Source: Bacteroidota bacterium | GTDB taxonomy: Bacteria; Bacteroidota; Bacteroidia; Bacteroidales; JAAUTT01 | Length of the DNA: 48,272 bases | Assembly: GCA_020048915.1 (NCBI GenBank) | Contig: JAIFLU010000066.1 | Span: 1-48,272, forward strand | Reading direction: 5' to 3' | Shown here: positions 35,155 through 44,868 of the stretch, piece by piece | Layout: the number at the start of each line of letters is the position of its first letter | Numbering within the stretch: position 1 is the first letter of the stretch | Notes under the pieces: model-generated | Told to the model about the DNA's origin: nothing | Databases searched by the model: none | Seen by the model: the letters and a program-made list of their open reading frames with translations, nothing else | Translations under genes and position numbers: made by a program

Positions 35155-37083
35155 TTAATCTATATTCTTTAACCAGATAGCTTGACCTCCCGAAGGCAAA
35201 AGTTTAACATCTAAGGTTTTGCCTGCATCAACTTTAAGTTGTTCAATTTTAACTTTGGTTCGGGTTTTTGCCAAAGGATCATCCGAAAATATGCGGGCAA
35301 TAAATTTTTTACCTTTTGGTAGAAAATCGAGTGAGATACTAAGGTTTCGGGCATCGGTATTTGTGATTGTACCTACAAACCAGTCGTCTCCGCTTTGGCG
35401 GGCAACAGTAATATATTGCCCAATTTCGCCCTGAATTACTTTCATGTCGTCCCATACAGCTGGGACTTTTTCAAAAAATTCTATTTCGGGTTCGTTCTGA
35501 TAATCGGACGGACGGTCGTACCAGAATAAAAACTGGAAAGGACTGTAATACACAGTAGCTAAGGCTAATTGATGAGCCGAGGTAGTTTTTATTACTTTTG
35601 CTTTAGGAATGCCATTAAGAGAGCCATCTTTAGCACTTCCGGCAAAATCCTGTTTATAATAACAAATGGTATAATCTCCGGCACCAGCAACGAAACGTGT
35701 GAATGGCAGCGTGGTATTGTTTATCGCATCTGGCATTTCTTCGTTGCCACGAATTCCTTCCTGCGTTAACAGGTTAGGATAGGTGCGGCTAAAGCCCGTA
35801 GGGCGGTATTCATCGTGAATATCAACCATTAGTTGGTTGTCAGCGGCTTTTTTAACAGCATCGTGCATCCAGGTTGTCCATCTGTGAGAGCCTACCTGAA
35901 CAAACCCAAATTTTACCCCTTTTATTCCCCAGCTTTTATAAAGTGGTAAAATTTCGTCGAGCTGCCGTGTTAAAGCCCGCTGATTTACATAAAGAAGAAC
36001 GCCAATATTTTTTTCTTTTCCGTAATTAATTACTTCCTGAAGGTTCAAATCGCGATTTTTATTTCGCCTGGGATCAACATTTACCTGGGTTGCATCTGAA
36101 CCTGCGATATATTCATATCCATACCACCCGGCATCGAATTCAATGTATTGGAGGTTATGCGCTGAGGCAAAATCGATGCATTCTTTGCCGCCCTGTGTTG
36201 ATAATGTGATTTCCCTGATCACCTTCCCGGGTTTTATCCACGATGTGTTCTCGATTTTGCATGCTGGGTTCAGGTTAAGGATCAAATAGTTGTTTTCGAG
36301 CAATTGCCCTGGTTTTTCAGCCACCATTACATATCGCCAGGGAGAGGCAAAAGGGGTTATTTCATCTACACAATCGTACATGGAGCAAAATACAGTATTT
36401 TCTTTTTCAGGTTTAACAATGAATTTGGTTCTTGAGTAGTTTACCATCTCAGCTTCTCCAATGCAGGCAAATAACCCATTTTTTAATACCAGAGTTAGCG
36501 GACGCTCTCCTTCTCCAGGCCAGTTGCTAAGTGGCAGGCATTTGTATTCGGCCTGAGCTTTGGGGGCAAACCAGGCTTTTGTTTCGTTGGGAAAGTTAAA
36601 CTGGGTGTTTTCGTTGTCAATATGCACATAGGAACCACCATCGGGTTGTTCAGGAAAGAAATAACGAAATGCAATGCCTTCGTTATAAGCCCGAATAATC
36701 AGCTGAAGTTCACTTCGTGCGGAGCTATCTTTTGTAAGGTGAATGATACATTGGTTGTAATTGTCGCGATATACGCTTCTTTCTCCATAAACTGGTTTCC
36801 AGGTAGTGTCATGTGTTGAGGTTGTCACATTTTTAATAATCAAATCTTCCTTCCACGATTGAATCCCCAATTCAGATTCTCTGACAACAGAATAATTTTT
36901 ATAATCAATCCGAAAAGTCATTCTGGTTTTTCCATTGATGACTTTTTGTGGATTAACAAACATCCTCAGGTTGCCATCGGGCGACATGATTTCGGTTGTT
37001 CCGGAAGAGCTGGAGTAGGACTGACAAAATGAGGGAAAGGATAATAATAGTCCCGGAATTAGGAAGTATATTAATTTTAGCAT
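35155..37083 (-). CDS. GH97-family alpha-glycosidase (PUL 2)
   Basis: The 642-residue product has a Sec signal (FLIPGLLLSFPSFCQ), a large N-terminal beta-sandwich (MSPDGNLRMFVNP, IIRAYNEGIAFRYFFP), a TIM barrel (about 295-540) and a C-terminal beta-domain. Barrel motifs are YIEFDAGWYG, GVLLYVNQRAL, GVKFGFVQVG, HDEYRPTGFSRTYPN (Glu425) and EGIRGNEEM (Glu448). Retaining GH97 alpha-galactosidases, as I recall, carry an Asp in the position that is Gly here (KFGFV). That and the two Glu residues suggest the inverting, SusB-like type acting on alpha-glucosides. It is the last gene of PUL 2; a hairpin separates it from the Asp-rich protein gene. Confidence 0.9.
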   Translation of the reverse strand: MLKLIYFLIPGLLLSFPSFCQSYSSSSGTTEIMSPDGNLRMFVNPQKVINGKTRMTFRIDYKNYSVVRESELGIQSWKEDLIIKNVTTSTHDTTWKPVYGERSVYRDNYNQCIIHLTKDSSARSELQLIIRAYNEGIAFRYFFPEQPDGGSYVHIDNENTQFNFPNETKAWFAPKAQAEYKCLPLSNWPGEGERPLTLVLKNGLFACIGEAEMVNYSRTKFIVKPEKENTVFCSMYDCVDEITPFASPWRYVMVAEKPGQLLENNYLILNLNPACKIENTSWIKPGKVIREITLSTQGGKECIDFASAHNLQYIEFDAGWYGYEYIAGSDATQVNVDPRRNKNRDLNLQEVINYGKEKNIGVLLYVNQRALTRQLDEILPLYKSWGIKGVKFGFVQVGSHRWTTWMHDAVKKAADNQLMVDIHDEYRPTGFSRTYPNLLTQEGIRGNEEMPDAINNTTLPFTRFVAGAGDYTICYYKQDFAGSAKDGSLNGIPKAKVIKTTSAHQLALATVYYSPFQFLFWYDRPSDYQNEPEIEFFEKVPAVWDDMKVIQGEIGQYITVARQSGDDWFVGTITNTDARNLSISLDFLPKGKKFIARIFSDDPLAKTRTKVKIEQLKVDAGKTLDVKLLPSGGQAIWLKNID

Positions 37084-37100
37084 TCGGTTTATAGTTTTAA

Positions 37101-37140
37101 TTGTGTTGAAATCCCCATAAAGATAGGATTTTCAACACAA
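37101..37140 (-). terminator. Hairpin between the Asp-rich protein and GH97 genes
   Basis: TTGTGTTGAAATCC (37101-37114) pairs with GGATTTTCAACACAA (37126-37140), one bulged base, 11-base loop. On the minus strand it is followed by TTAAAAC, so the U-run is poor. It may slow, process or stabilise the transcript rather than end it. Confidence 0.45.
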
Positions 37141-37242
37141 TTCCATTTTCATTTTTTTATTAAAAAGGAACCTCTGTCTGTTATTTTTACATCCGCAGGT
37201 TTTATTAAATGAATCGCGAATGAAAAAATCGAACAGTAGAAT

Positions 37243-39024
37243 TTAGAGTTTACTTGTCAATATTTTCCAGTTACCCTGAAAGTAAGCTTTGTCGAGTTCG
37301 TTTAGAAATAGCTTGTTCCCCTTTCTGTAAGCCTGATCCATCAGATCCTGGTATAAATAGAACTGAAGCCAGTATCCGTAATTGTATTTTTGTTGAATCG
37401 ACTTTGGGTTCATAAGTAAGCTATACCAACTAAGGTTTATACCTGATTTTCGTGCCACTTCGCAGGCCTGCTGTGCATTTTTCCACATAGTGTTTGAAAC
37501 GGAAGTTTGCATTGCCACGAGATCAGTATAATTCATGGTTGAGGTTTTTATTATTTCACATTTATCATCAATTCCAAGGGTTTTGAGTGAAACTGAGCGT
37601 TCAAAAATTGTGTCGCCATCCAAATCGAAATCAAATTTGTCTAAAAAGCCATTATTGTCAGTATCGTGATATTTTATAGTAGAAAACACTTTTGGTTCTA
37701 CCTGATTTCTGCCGGGGCCATAACCATCATAAATTCCGCCAAATCCCTGGTACGAAAATGCGTTTTGATCGATTCTCCAACAGCCCCATTCGGCTCCGTA
37801 CAAATGAATGCGACCATCGAAACGACTTATATAAAGATTCCCTGAGCCCGAATTATCAAGATCCCACTCGCCTCTGTCTCCGGCAGCATCTGCCTGGGCG
37901 TTGTTGTCTATGCCACCGTTTCTCGATCCAATTTTAAATATATTTTTTGGTTCGTATAATTCAACGCGTTCCCAGCGGTTACAATCGTCGTCTTCGTCAT
38001 ACGTAAAATATACCTGGTTCCATTTGCCTCGATTATGCACTAAGTCCCATGCCGATTCATGATCGGGATATATAAGTTCGGTGATCTGACGCCAGCGGGG
38101 ATCCATAAACATGGTATCGGATGCAGGCAATCCCCTCATGTTATTGAATTTATGTATCTGATCCATATAATTGAAACCTCCTCCACGAAAATGTATCGTC
38201 ATATCAAGGTCAAATTCGTTCTGAACCTGATTGTCGTTATCCATGTCGAACGATAAAGAAGCCCAATCGATACTTCCGGTTAGTTTTGTGTTTTCGGGTA
38301 AATTTGCAAGCGATTTATCATTCAATAATGGGGGCGAATCACATAAGCGAATGGCCATCTCAGTTAAGCCATCGTTATCGTTATCGTAAAAAAGAAAAGG
38401 GTTTTCCCAGTTCAAACGTACGTCATTCATTTTTTCGGTAGTGGTATGCATTTTTAGGAAAAGGCTTTTTCCATGGTAATCTTCAAAAAAATCGGATATT
38501 CCGCTATGTATCCAGCAGCGAAGCTGAAAAGTATCCCAATCAATATAATTAAAGATGTTATCCATATCAGTATCAAGTACCCACATGTAATGGCCTGGCC
38601 CCCATGCGTTTTTTACATCTTTTGAAACATAATCGACTACCACCTGCATATCGGCTTTCCCATCGCTATTAGTGTCGTTCCAATCGATGTCCAGATCGCT
38701 GTAACTTCCGTATTTCCCATCTTTATCGCGGTCTATCATTAAGCAGTCATTATCGGTATCTCCTTCGGTGTCGCTTGTTTTCATATCGTCGTCGTCGTCG
38801 ACCCATTGAATTGGAATATTGCCGATAGTATACGATTTCAATACATCGGGATCTCCATCTTTATCGAAATCAATAAATTGTATTTTACGACCTTCGGGAT
38901 CAGGTGGTAATCGATAGGAATTAATTGGAATATTTGTATTCCAGTATGGTTTTTTAGTTTGGGCAAATCCATTGTGGGAGAGCAATATAAATAGAAAAAG
39001 TGTAGTAATTATTTTTTGTTTCAT
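37243..39024 (-). CDS. Secreted Asp-rich protein with DxDxDG calcium-type repeats, function unknown
   Basis: The frame is open to 39048, but the Sec signal MKQKIITTLFLFILLSHNGFAQ fits the ATG at 39024, giving 593 residues. At least eight EF-loop-like or thrombospondin-3-like segments are visible: DFDKDGDPD, VDDDDDMKTSDTEGDTDND, DRDKDGKYG, DTNSDGKAD, DTDMDNIFN, YDNDNDGLTE, DMDNDNQVQ, HDTDNNGFLDKFDFDLDGD. The last ~120 residues are helical and lack them. Such loops bind Ca2+ and stiffen extracellular proteins. No hydrolase motif is recognised. Situated between the susD-linked lipoprotein and GH97, it may be a glycan-binding or structural surface protein, or an undescribed enzyme. Confidence 0.75.
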   Translation of the reverse strand: MKQKIITTLFLFILLSHNGFAQTKKPYWNTNIPINSYRLPPDPEGRKIQFIDFDKDGDPDVLKSYTIGNIPIQWVDDDDDMKTSDTEGDTDNDCLMIDRDKDGKYGSYSDLDIDWNDTNSDGKADMQVVVDYVSKDVKNAWGPGHYMWVLDTDMDNIFNYIDWDTFQLRCWIHSGISDFFEDYHGKSLFLKMHTTTEKMNDVRLNWENPFLFYDNDNDGLTEMAIRLCDSPPLLNDKSLANLPENTKLTGSIDWASLSFDMDNDNQVQNEFDLDMTIHFRGGGFNYMDQIHKFNNMRGLPASDTMFMDPRWRQITELIYPDHESAWDLVHNRGKWNQVYFTYDEDDDCNRWERVELYEPKNIFKIGSRNGGIDNNAQADAAGDRGEWDLDNSGSGNLYISRFDGRIHLYGAEWGCWRIDQNAFSYQGFGGIYDGYGPGRNQVEPKVFSTIKYHDTDNNGFLDKFDFDLDGDTIFERSVSLKTLGIDDKCEIIKTSTMNYTDLVAMQTSVSNTMWKNAQQACEVARKSGINLSWYSLLMNPKSIQQKYNYGYWLQFYLYQDLMDQAYRKGNKLFLNELDKAYFQGNWKILTSKL

Positions 39025-39062
39025 TGGAGTTAGTTTAGCTGTTACCAAAGATAAAAATGGAA

Positions 39063-39080
39063 GGAAGACATTTGTCTTCC
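39063..39080 (-). terminator. Terminator-like hairpin after the SusE-position lipoprotein
   Basis: GGAAGACA (39063-39070) and TGTCTTCC (39073-39080) form a perfect 8-bp stem over two bases; the minus strand continues TTCCATTTTTATC. It lies 51 bp past the stop of the gene at 39132-39647. It probably makes the first part of PUL 2 more abundant than the genes below it. Confidence 0.55.
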
Positions 39081-39131
39081 CTCCGTATTTTAAAAAGTAT
39101 TTAACCTGAATTTGCAGCAGTTCACATTGGT

Positions 39132-39647
39132 TTATTTTACAATTATTTTACCAGATTCAACAATTGTTTGTTTATAATCGGGACTTTGATATCCGTGGTT
39201 TGTAATTACCAATGTAAGATTAAATTCTCCGGTGTTAGGATAGGTATAAGAACAATACCAACCTGAGGGGCTCTGTGAAGTTTTGTAACCTCTGGCTCCT
39301 ACCAGGCCATAATCGGTATAAGAATCACTTCCTATTCCATTGGAACCTGCTTTTAATACGGGGTGGTTAAACATATCCAAAGAATCGGTAACTCCATCTT
39401 TCTTTTTCATGATAACTCTTAGTCCGCCAGGCCAAACTGTGCAAATGTCTGCATCAGTTTCTACCACAAATTTTATGGATTTCCCTTTTATAGCCTCGGT
39501 AACAAGCGAGTCTTTACCATCTTTGCCGGCAACATACATTTTTACCGAATTAACCTTTGGAACCGGAATACTGTCCTCTTTAAGGCACGAAGCAACAAAA
39601 AAGGGAAGTACTATGACCAGAACTAATAAATATTTTATGTTTTTCAT
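39132..39647 (-). CDS. Small surface lipoprotein in the SusE position (PUL 2)
   Basis: The 171-residue product has a lipoprotein signal ending in FVASC, followed by acidic residues (LKEDS), in keeping with surface-exported lipoproteins of Bacteroidota. The rest is beta-rich and ends like an Ig/PKD-type strand pair (YPNTGEFNLTLVITNHGYQ). I recognise no named family with certainty. Genes directly after susD usually encode surface glycan-binding proteins of the SusE/SusF kind, although this one is short. It starts 27 bp after the susD stop, so it is in the same transcript. Substrate binding is an inference from position only. Confidence 0.78.
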   Translation of the reverse strand: MKNIKYLLVLVIVLPFFVASCLKEDSIPVPKVNSVKMYVAGKDGKDSLVTEAIKGKSIKFVVETDADICTVWPGGLRVIMKKKDGVTDSLDMFNHPVLKAGSNGIGSDSYTDYGLVGARGYKTSQSPSGWYCSYTYPNTGEFNLTLVITNHGYQSPDYKQTIVESGKIIVK

Positions 39648-39674
39648 ATGATTCTTTTTTAATTCAATACGTTA

Positions 39675-41147
39675 TTAATAACCTGTATTTTGAGTTAAAG
39701 TAGGATCCTTCTCAATTTCTCCAACAGGAATAGGAAGCAATAACTGATACTCCGGAATAGGAGATAAAGTGTAAATTTTATCGTCGTAATCTACCTTTGT
39801 CATCAGCGATTTGCTTATAACCTCAATGGCTTTGCCTGTTCTTACAAGGTCGAAATACCGATGGCCCTCGAATGAAAGCTCCATGCGCCGTTCATGAAGA
39901 ATAACATCAATATTCAAGTCGTTTTCGGTAAGGGCAGCTGCAGCACCTAAGGTTCTGGTTCGAACCTGATTAAAATAGGTTATGGCATTTGTTTTATCGC
40001 CGTCAAGCATTAAGGCTTCAGCATACATTAACAGTGCATCGGCATAGCGGGTTACCATATAATTGTAATCGGTACCGGTATTTGCAAAGGTTTTTACAGT
40101 TGCTGCCGGTGGGCTCAATTTGCATGCCCAGGCTTGAATAGGAGGGGTGTCTCCCGGGCATTTACCGGAATCAACAGATGTTGTATATCTTACAAAATCC
40201 TTACTGTTTGAGAAATCGCACATTAAGTTATGCTCAACTAGCATCTGATTACTTGCATTTGCAGCCAAGCGCTTTCCAATATCTACCCCCATCCATTTAA
40301 ACCAATCGCTGGGTTGTCCTGCTGCTAAATTGTAGTTTACTTCAAAAACCGATTCGGTATTAAATTTATTGGTTGGCAGAAATAACGTTTTGTAATCGGT
40401 AAGTAAAGAATAGTTTCCCGCTGCTTTATCAACAATAAGTTGTTTTAATGTTTCAGCAGCTTTTGCTGGATTATTCAAAGTTAAATATACTTTTCCAAGA
40501 ATTGTAAGGGCAGCTCCTTTGGTAGCTCTTGCTTCTTCACCTTTCAGGGCAGCATCGCCTTTTTTATAGCAATTGGCAAAAGCAAATTCGAGGTCGGGAA
40601 TAATTACTGCATTATAAATTTCTTCTCTGGCAGTTCTTCCTATTCCAAATGCTTTGTTAGGATCCTCAAACGGTTCGGTAAACATTGGAACATCTCCGTA
40701 AATTCTAACAAGATTAAAATAGGCCAGTGCACGAAGGAAATGCGCTTCTCCCAGAAAAGCATTAACAATTGTCTCTTCTGCCGGAGTCTTAGCCTTATAT
40801 TTATTAATTACAGCAATAATATTGTTGCAATTAACAATCATTTTAAAGCTGTTATTCCAGATATTACCTTGCGAATTACTATTGGTTTTTGTAAAAATAT
40901 GCCAGGCACTATTCCATCCAAAATCTTTTCCATCATCTGACATGAGCTCAATAATGAGCGGCATATCAGACCGATTGTATATACTTTGCAGTTTTTTGTA
41001 GCAACCCGCAACCCCGGTTTTTATTTCATTTATATTAGTAAAAAAGGTACCAGTTGAAAGCGTATCCTCGGGTTGTCTGTCCAGGAAGTCCTCGGAGCAG
41101 GAAAATAATAAAGTAGCTATTAGGATTACTGTATATATTTTTTTCAT
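39675..41147 (-). CDS. susD: SusD/RagB outer-membrane glycan-binding lipoprotein (PUL 2)
   Basis: The 490-residue product has a lipoprotein signal ending in LLFSC and the typical mature start SEDFLDRQPEDTLSTGTFFTN. Helical repeats include GEAHFLRALAYFNLVRIYGDVPMF and ATKGAALTILGKVYLTL; the C-terminal VILHERRMELSFEGHRYFDLVRTG motif is diagnostic. It follows its susC after 23 bp. With that SusC it should import the oligosaccharide that GH97 later cleaves. Sequence similarity to the PUL 1 SusD is low by eye outside these motifs, pointing to a different ligand. Confidence 0.96.
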   Translation of the reverse strand: MKKIYTVILIATLLFSCSEDFLDRQPEDTLSTGTFFTNINEIKTGVAGCYKKLQSIYNRSDMPLIIELMSDDGKDFGWNSAWHIFTKTNSNSQGNIWNNSFKMIVNCNNIIAVINKYKAKTPAEETIVNAFLGEAHFLRALAYFNLVRIYGDVPMFTEPFEDPNKAFGIGRTAREEIYNAVIIPDLEFAFANCYKKGDAALKGEEARATKGAALTILGKVYLTLNNPAKAAETLKQLIVDKAAGNYSLLTDYKTLFLPTNKFNTESVFEVNYNLAAGQPSDWFKWMGVDIGKRLAANASNQMLVEHNLMCDFSNSKDFVRYTTSVDSGKCPGDTPPIQAWACKLSPPAATVKTFANTGTDYNYMVTRYADALLMYAEALMLDGDKTNAITYFNQVRTRTLGAAAALTENDLNIDVILHERRMELSFEGHRYFDLVRTGKAIEVISKSLMTKVDYDDKIYTLSPIPEYQLLLPIPVGEIEKDPTLTQNTGY

Positions 41148-41170
41148 TTTTTTTCTTTTTAGTTTTCTTA

Positions 41171-44100
41171 TTACAATGCCAGATTTATACCAAAACTGAT
41201 TGTCCTTGCCAACGGATACGCTCCACGATCGATACCCTGCGATAAGGTGGAATTACCCTTAAAGTTAGTTTCAGGGTTGAAACCAGGATATTTGGTGATT
41301 AGAAGGGCATTCTGAATATTAACATAGAACCTGGCATTGTCAACATTTAACTTACGAACAATATTTTTTGGCAAAGTATAGCCAAAAGCAATATTTTGAA
41401 TGTTGACATATGTTCCCTTATACAGTAATGTTCCCGATAAATCGGTTCCTTCGTAGTTTTTACGTGTGGGAGCAGCGTATTTAGCATTGGTTCTGTCGGG
41501 GCGCCAGTAATTATTGTAATAATCGGTAGTAGTATTAAGTAGTCCGGCACCTCGGCCAAATACTCCCTGATACTCCATCATGGAGATATCGCTACCGTGT
41601 GTTGCATTTACCTGCACTGAAAGATCGAAGCCTTTGAATTCAAATGAATTCGTCATACCCCATATGAAATCGGGGAAAGCTGAGCCGATAATAGTTTTAT
41701 CGCTTCCATCGAGAATTCCGTCGCCATTTACATCGGCAACTTTTGGCATTCCTGGGTTTGAACGGTTTCTCCACAGTGGTGAGTTTGCGCCAAAAATTGG
41801 CGATGTTTTTACGTCTTCCCAATTTTCATAAGGCCCTAAATCAACCATTCCCCATATCCCGGCTAATGGCTTGCCTTCGGTGGTATAGCAATCGTCTTGA
41901 ATAATTGGCCGTTTATCTTTACCAATATCAAGTACGCGGTTGCGGGAGTAGTATAGGTTAAAATCAGTTGTCCATTTAAAATCACCTACTAAATTGCTTG
42001 TGTTAACAACCCATTCGAATCCGCGATTTCGCATTGCTCCAATATTTGCAGTATAGGAACCAAAGCCTGTTATATTAGGTAATGGCATATTAAAGAGCAT
42101 ATCTTCGGTTTCCCGGTAGAAATAGTCAACGCTCAATCTGATCCTGCTTTTCAAGAATTGAATATCTGTTCCGAGGCTATAATCTGTTGTAGTTTCCCAT
42201 CCCAGTGTAGGATTCGAAACCTTTCCTGTTTCATAGGCAGAAATTACGGATGACGAGGCTCCAAAAATATAGGAAGATGCAGATAGTGTATTTAAAGCTA
42301 GGTAATTAGAAATTCCTGAGTTGCCAATTTTACCCCAGCCACCCCGAATTTTAAAGTCGGTAATATACTTTTTAAGGGGTTCGAAGAACGATTCGTCTGA
42401 GGCGCGCCATGCTAGCGAAAAGGATGGAAATACCCCCCATTTATTGTCTTTGCCAAATTTAGACGAACCGTCTCGCCGAACACTGGCAGTAAGGTAATAT
42501 TTCGCGCCATAATTATACATTACACGGGCATAAGTTCCAATCATAGTTTCGGATGAACTGTTTGTCCTTGCATCGTTTAGTGCATTAACTACAGTAGTTG
42601 CCTGGTTTAGTGTAGAAACCATGTTGGATGGAAAATCATACTTTTTTATTAAATTACTACGGTAAGAAGTTTCTTCAGCCGAATATCCAGCCATTCCAGT
42701 TACCGAATGCTTTCCAAACGTATTCTGATAGGTAAGGAAGTTCTGGGAATTATAGTATAAACGTGTATTTGTTTGGTTTGTACCTTCTGTCCTCGAAAAT
42801 GTCTGCGCTGTTGTCGGAACCGTGCTGGGGATAAAATAATTCTGTTCCCAATATCTGAATTCATTATGAAATTCCGACCGAAAAGTAAGATTTTTCAGAA
42901 GTTTAATTTCTGTAAAAATGGAACCTAAATTTTTAGCAGTTCTTCTTTCATCCTTTTTTTGAAATTGCGACAATGGATTAACAAATGTACTAAAGTTCCA
43001 GTCCCATGGACCGTCAAGAACTGTGCCGTAATAAATAGGATCGCCTTTACTGTCGGTAGGAGCCCATATAGGAACCATCGCTACTGCATTATAAAATGGA
43101 TTGGAGGTATTTCCTCCTTCGGTGTTTGATAATACACTTAAATTTTCAATAGATGGAGCCAGGTTTAAGCCCAGTTTCAACCATTTATTCACTTTGACAT
43201 CTACATTGGCTCTGAATGAAACACGATTATACCCGGAAGTAGGTACAATCCCTTCCTGATCAAAATATCCTCCCGAAACCATGTACGAAATATTTTCTGT
43301 TCCACCGGTTGCCGATAATTGAACATCATTTACTTTTCCAACTCTTGTAATTACATCCTGCCAATTGGTGCTGTATGGAGAATTGTAGCATGTGTCGCTT
43401 ACCGTAATCCACCGGGCATGTTTTGATCCTGGCTGTGCCATAGCCGAAGCATGTTGGGAATATTTTGCCCAGTTGGCAATGCGCAAAGAGGGGTCGTCAG
43501 ACCACTGCCAGAGCGAAGCATTGGGGTCGTTGGTTCCGAAATTCGGATCTTCAATTATATAAGCGTTAGCCCGGGCATCATCCATATATTGCAGGAAATC
43601 TTCCCTGCCTAAAACGTCAACTTTGTGAATCATTTTCTGAACCCCAGTGCTAACATTAATGCTTATAACAGGTTTACCTGTTTTACCTCTTTTTGTAGTA
43701 ATAAGTATTACACCATTAGCAGCTTGCGTACCATAGATTGCACTGGAAGAGGCATCTTTCAGAACTTCAATGGATTCTATATCAGCTGGATTTATGGAGT
43801 TGAGAGGGTTTTCATTTTTATCAAATCCATCTTTCAACGGAAATCCATCAATTACAAAAAGAGGACTGGTACTTGCATTAATTGAGCCTACTCCCCGAAT
43901 ATTAATGTTTGTACCTCCGCCAGGGGCTGCATTGGTGTTTGATATTCTTACTCCTGCCATTTTTCCTGAAATAGCCTGTGCAAAGTTAGATACTGGTTTG
44001 TCTTTCAAATCTTCCGAAGAAATGGACGAAATTGCTGTAGATATATCCCTTTTTTTCATTGTTCCATACCCAATTACTACTACTTCTTCGAGTTTTGTAA

Positions 44101-44707
44101 TGTCAGGAACTAAATTGACATCAATATTGGACTGACCAGAATAGGAAATTCGTTCGGTATTATAGCCAAGATACGAAATTAAGAGAACGGCATCAGACTT
44201 AGGGATTTCTAAACTAAACTTTCCGTCAATATCAGTTGCGACGCCTATTGTTGTTCCTTCAATTAAAATATTAGCGCCAATAATGGGGTCACCATTAGTA
44301 GCATCTTTAACAGTACCCGTTATTTTCTGCTGTTGTAGTGCAAATGGGGAAATAACAACGATGTTGTTTTCCAATATATTATATGTTGCAGTTGTTTGTT
44401 TTAACAGAACATCTAATACTTTTTCCAGCGATGATCCTTTAAGGTTAATAGATACAGTATTATCCAATACCCCGAAATCATCCGAATAAAAAAATCGGTA
44501 GGAGGATTTACTCTCTACGATCTTTAGGACTTCCTTTACTGAAATCTCGTTTACAGAAATATCCAGTTTTGTCCCCTGAGAGAATAAGGATGCAGTTACA
44601 TGCATCGTAGTTACCAATGTGAGTAGAAATGATAGTTTCATAGTTAGTAGTAAAAATTTTAATCCTATAGGTAAGTGAATAGGACTACCATTACGAATTT
44701 TTTTCAT
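41171..44707 (-). CDS. susC: SusC/RagA TonB-dependent receptor with STN domain (PUL 2)
   Basis: The 1178-residue product is intact. It has a signal region (LLTMKLSFLLTLVTTMHVTASLFSQ), an STN domain (SVKEVLKIVESKSSYRFFYSDD), a carboxypeptidase-like domain (GTVKDATNGDPIIGANILIEGT), the TonB box region EEVVVIGYG and a plug with INIRGVGSINAS and EVLKDASSSAIYGTQAANGV. The long barrel closes with the C-terminal FGINLAL. The STN domain is the part that talks to FecR at 44869-46026. It lies 161 bp after fecR and 23 bp before susD. The SusC of PUL 1 has the same domain order but is broken, so this is the only obviously working pair in the window. Confidence 0.96.
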   Translation of the reverse strand: MKKIRNGSPIHLPIGLKFLLLTMKLSFLLTLVTTMHVTASLFSQGTKLDISVNEISVKEVLKIVESKSSYRFFYSDDFGVLDNTVSINLKGSSLEKVLDVLLKQTTATYNILENNIVVISPFALQQQKITGTVKDATNGDPIIGANILIEGTTIGVATDIDGKFSLEIPKSDAVLLISYLGYNTERISYSGQSNIDVNLVPDITKLEEVVVIGYGTMKKRDISTAISSISSEDLKDKPVSNFAQAISGKMAGVRISNTNAAPGGGTNINIRGVGSINASTSPLFVIDGFPLKDGFDKNENPLNSINPADIESIEVLKDASSSAIYGTQAANGVILITTKRGKTGKPVISINVSTGVQKMIHKVDVLGREDFLQYMDDARANAYIIEDPNFGTNDPNASLWQWSDDPSLRIANWAKYSQHASAMAQPGSKHARWITVSDTCYNSPYSTNWQDVITRVGKVNDVQLSATGGTENISYMVSGGYFDQEGIVPTSGYNRVSFRANVDVKVNKWLKLGLNLAPSIENLSVLSNTEGGNTSNPFYNAVAMVPIWAPTDSKGDPIYYGTVLDGPWDWNFSTFVNPLSQFQKKDERRTAKNLGSIFTEIKLLKNLTFRSEFHNEFRYWEQNYFIPSTVPTTAQTFSRTEGTNQTNTRLYYNSQNFLTYQNTFGKHSVTGMAGYSAEETSYRSNLIKKYDFPSNMVSTLNQATTVVNALNDARTNSSSETMIGTYARVMYNYGAKYYLTASVRRDGSSKFGKDNKWGVFPSFSLAWRASDESFFEPLKKYITDFKIRGGWGKIGNSGISNYLALNTLSASSYIFGASSSVISAYETGKVSNPTLGWETTTDYSLGTDIQFLKSRIRLSVDYFYRETEDMLFNMPLPNITGFGSYTANIGAMRNRGFEWVVNTSNLVGDFKWTTDFNLYYSRNRVLDIGKDKRPIIQDDCYTTEGKPLAGIWGMVDLGPYENWEDVKTSPIFGANSPLWRNRSNPGMPKVADVNGDGILDGSDKTIIGSAFPDFIWGMTNSFEFKGFDLSVQVNATHGSDISMMEYQGVFGRGAGLLNTTTDYYNNYWRPDRTNAKYAAPTRKNYEGTDLSGTLLYKGTYVNIQNIAFGYTLPKNIVRKLNVDNARFYVNIQNALLITKYPGFNPETNFKGNSTLSQGIDRGAYPLARTISFGINLAL

Positions 44708-44778
44708 AATTTTACGTCAGTTTAGTTAAATATTTAATTGAACTTATTACCCGGTGCTTAAGGGTATTACAAGAATTG

Positions 44779-44813
44779 AAACGAATTGGGCCGCAATCCC
44801 GATTCGTTTTTTT
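44779..44813 (+). terminator. Hairpin plus T7 in the fecR-susC gap of PUL 2, antisense to the genes
   Basis: AAACGAAT (44779-44786) pairs with ATTCGTTT (44802-44809); a T-G wobble and GGG/CCC extend the stem to 12 bp around CCGCAAT, and a T-run to 44813 follows on the plus strand. Like the hairpin at 32987-33018 it is a terminator for antisense transcription and sits in the same gap of the other PUL. Confidence 0.6.
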
Positions 44814-44868
44814 GTTTGTTGTTATTCTGTCATAGGCAACCTTATTTTAATAGTTAGTAGTTAGAATA

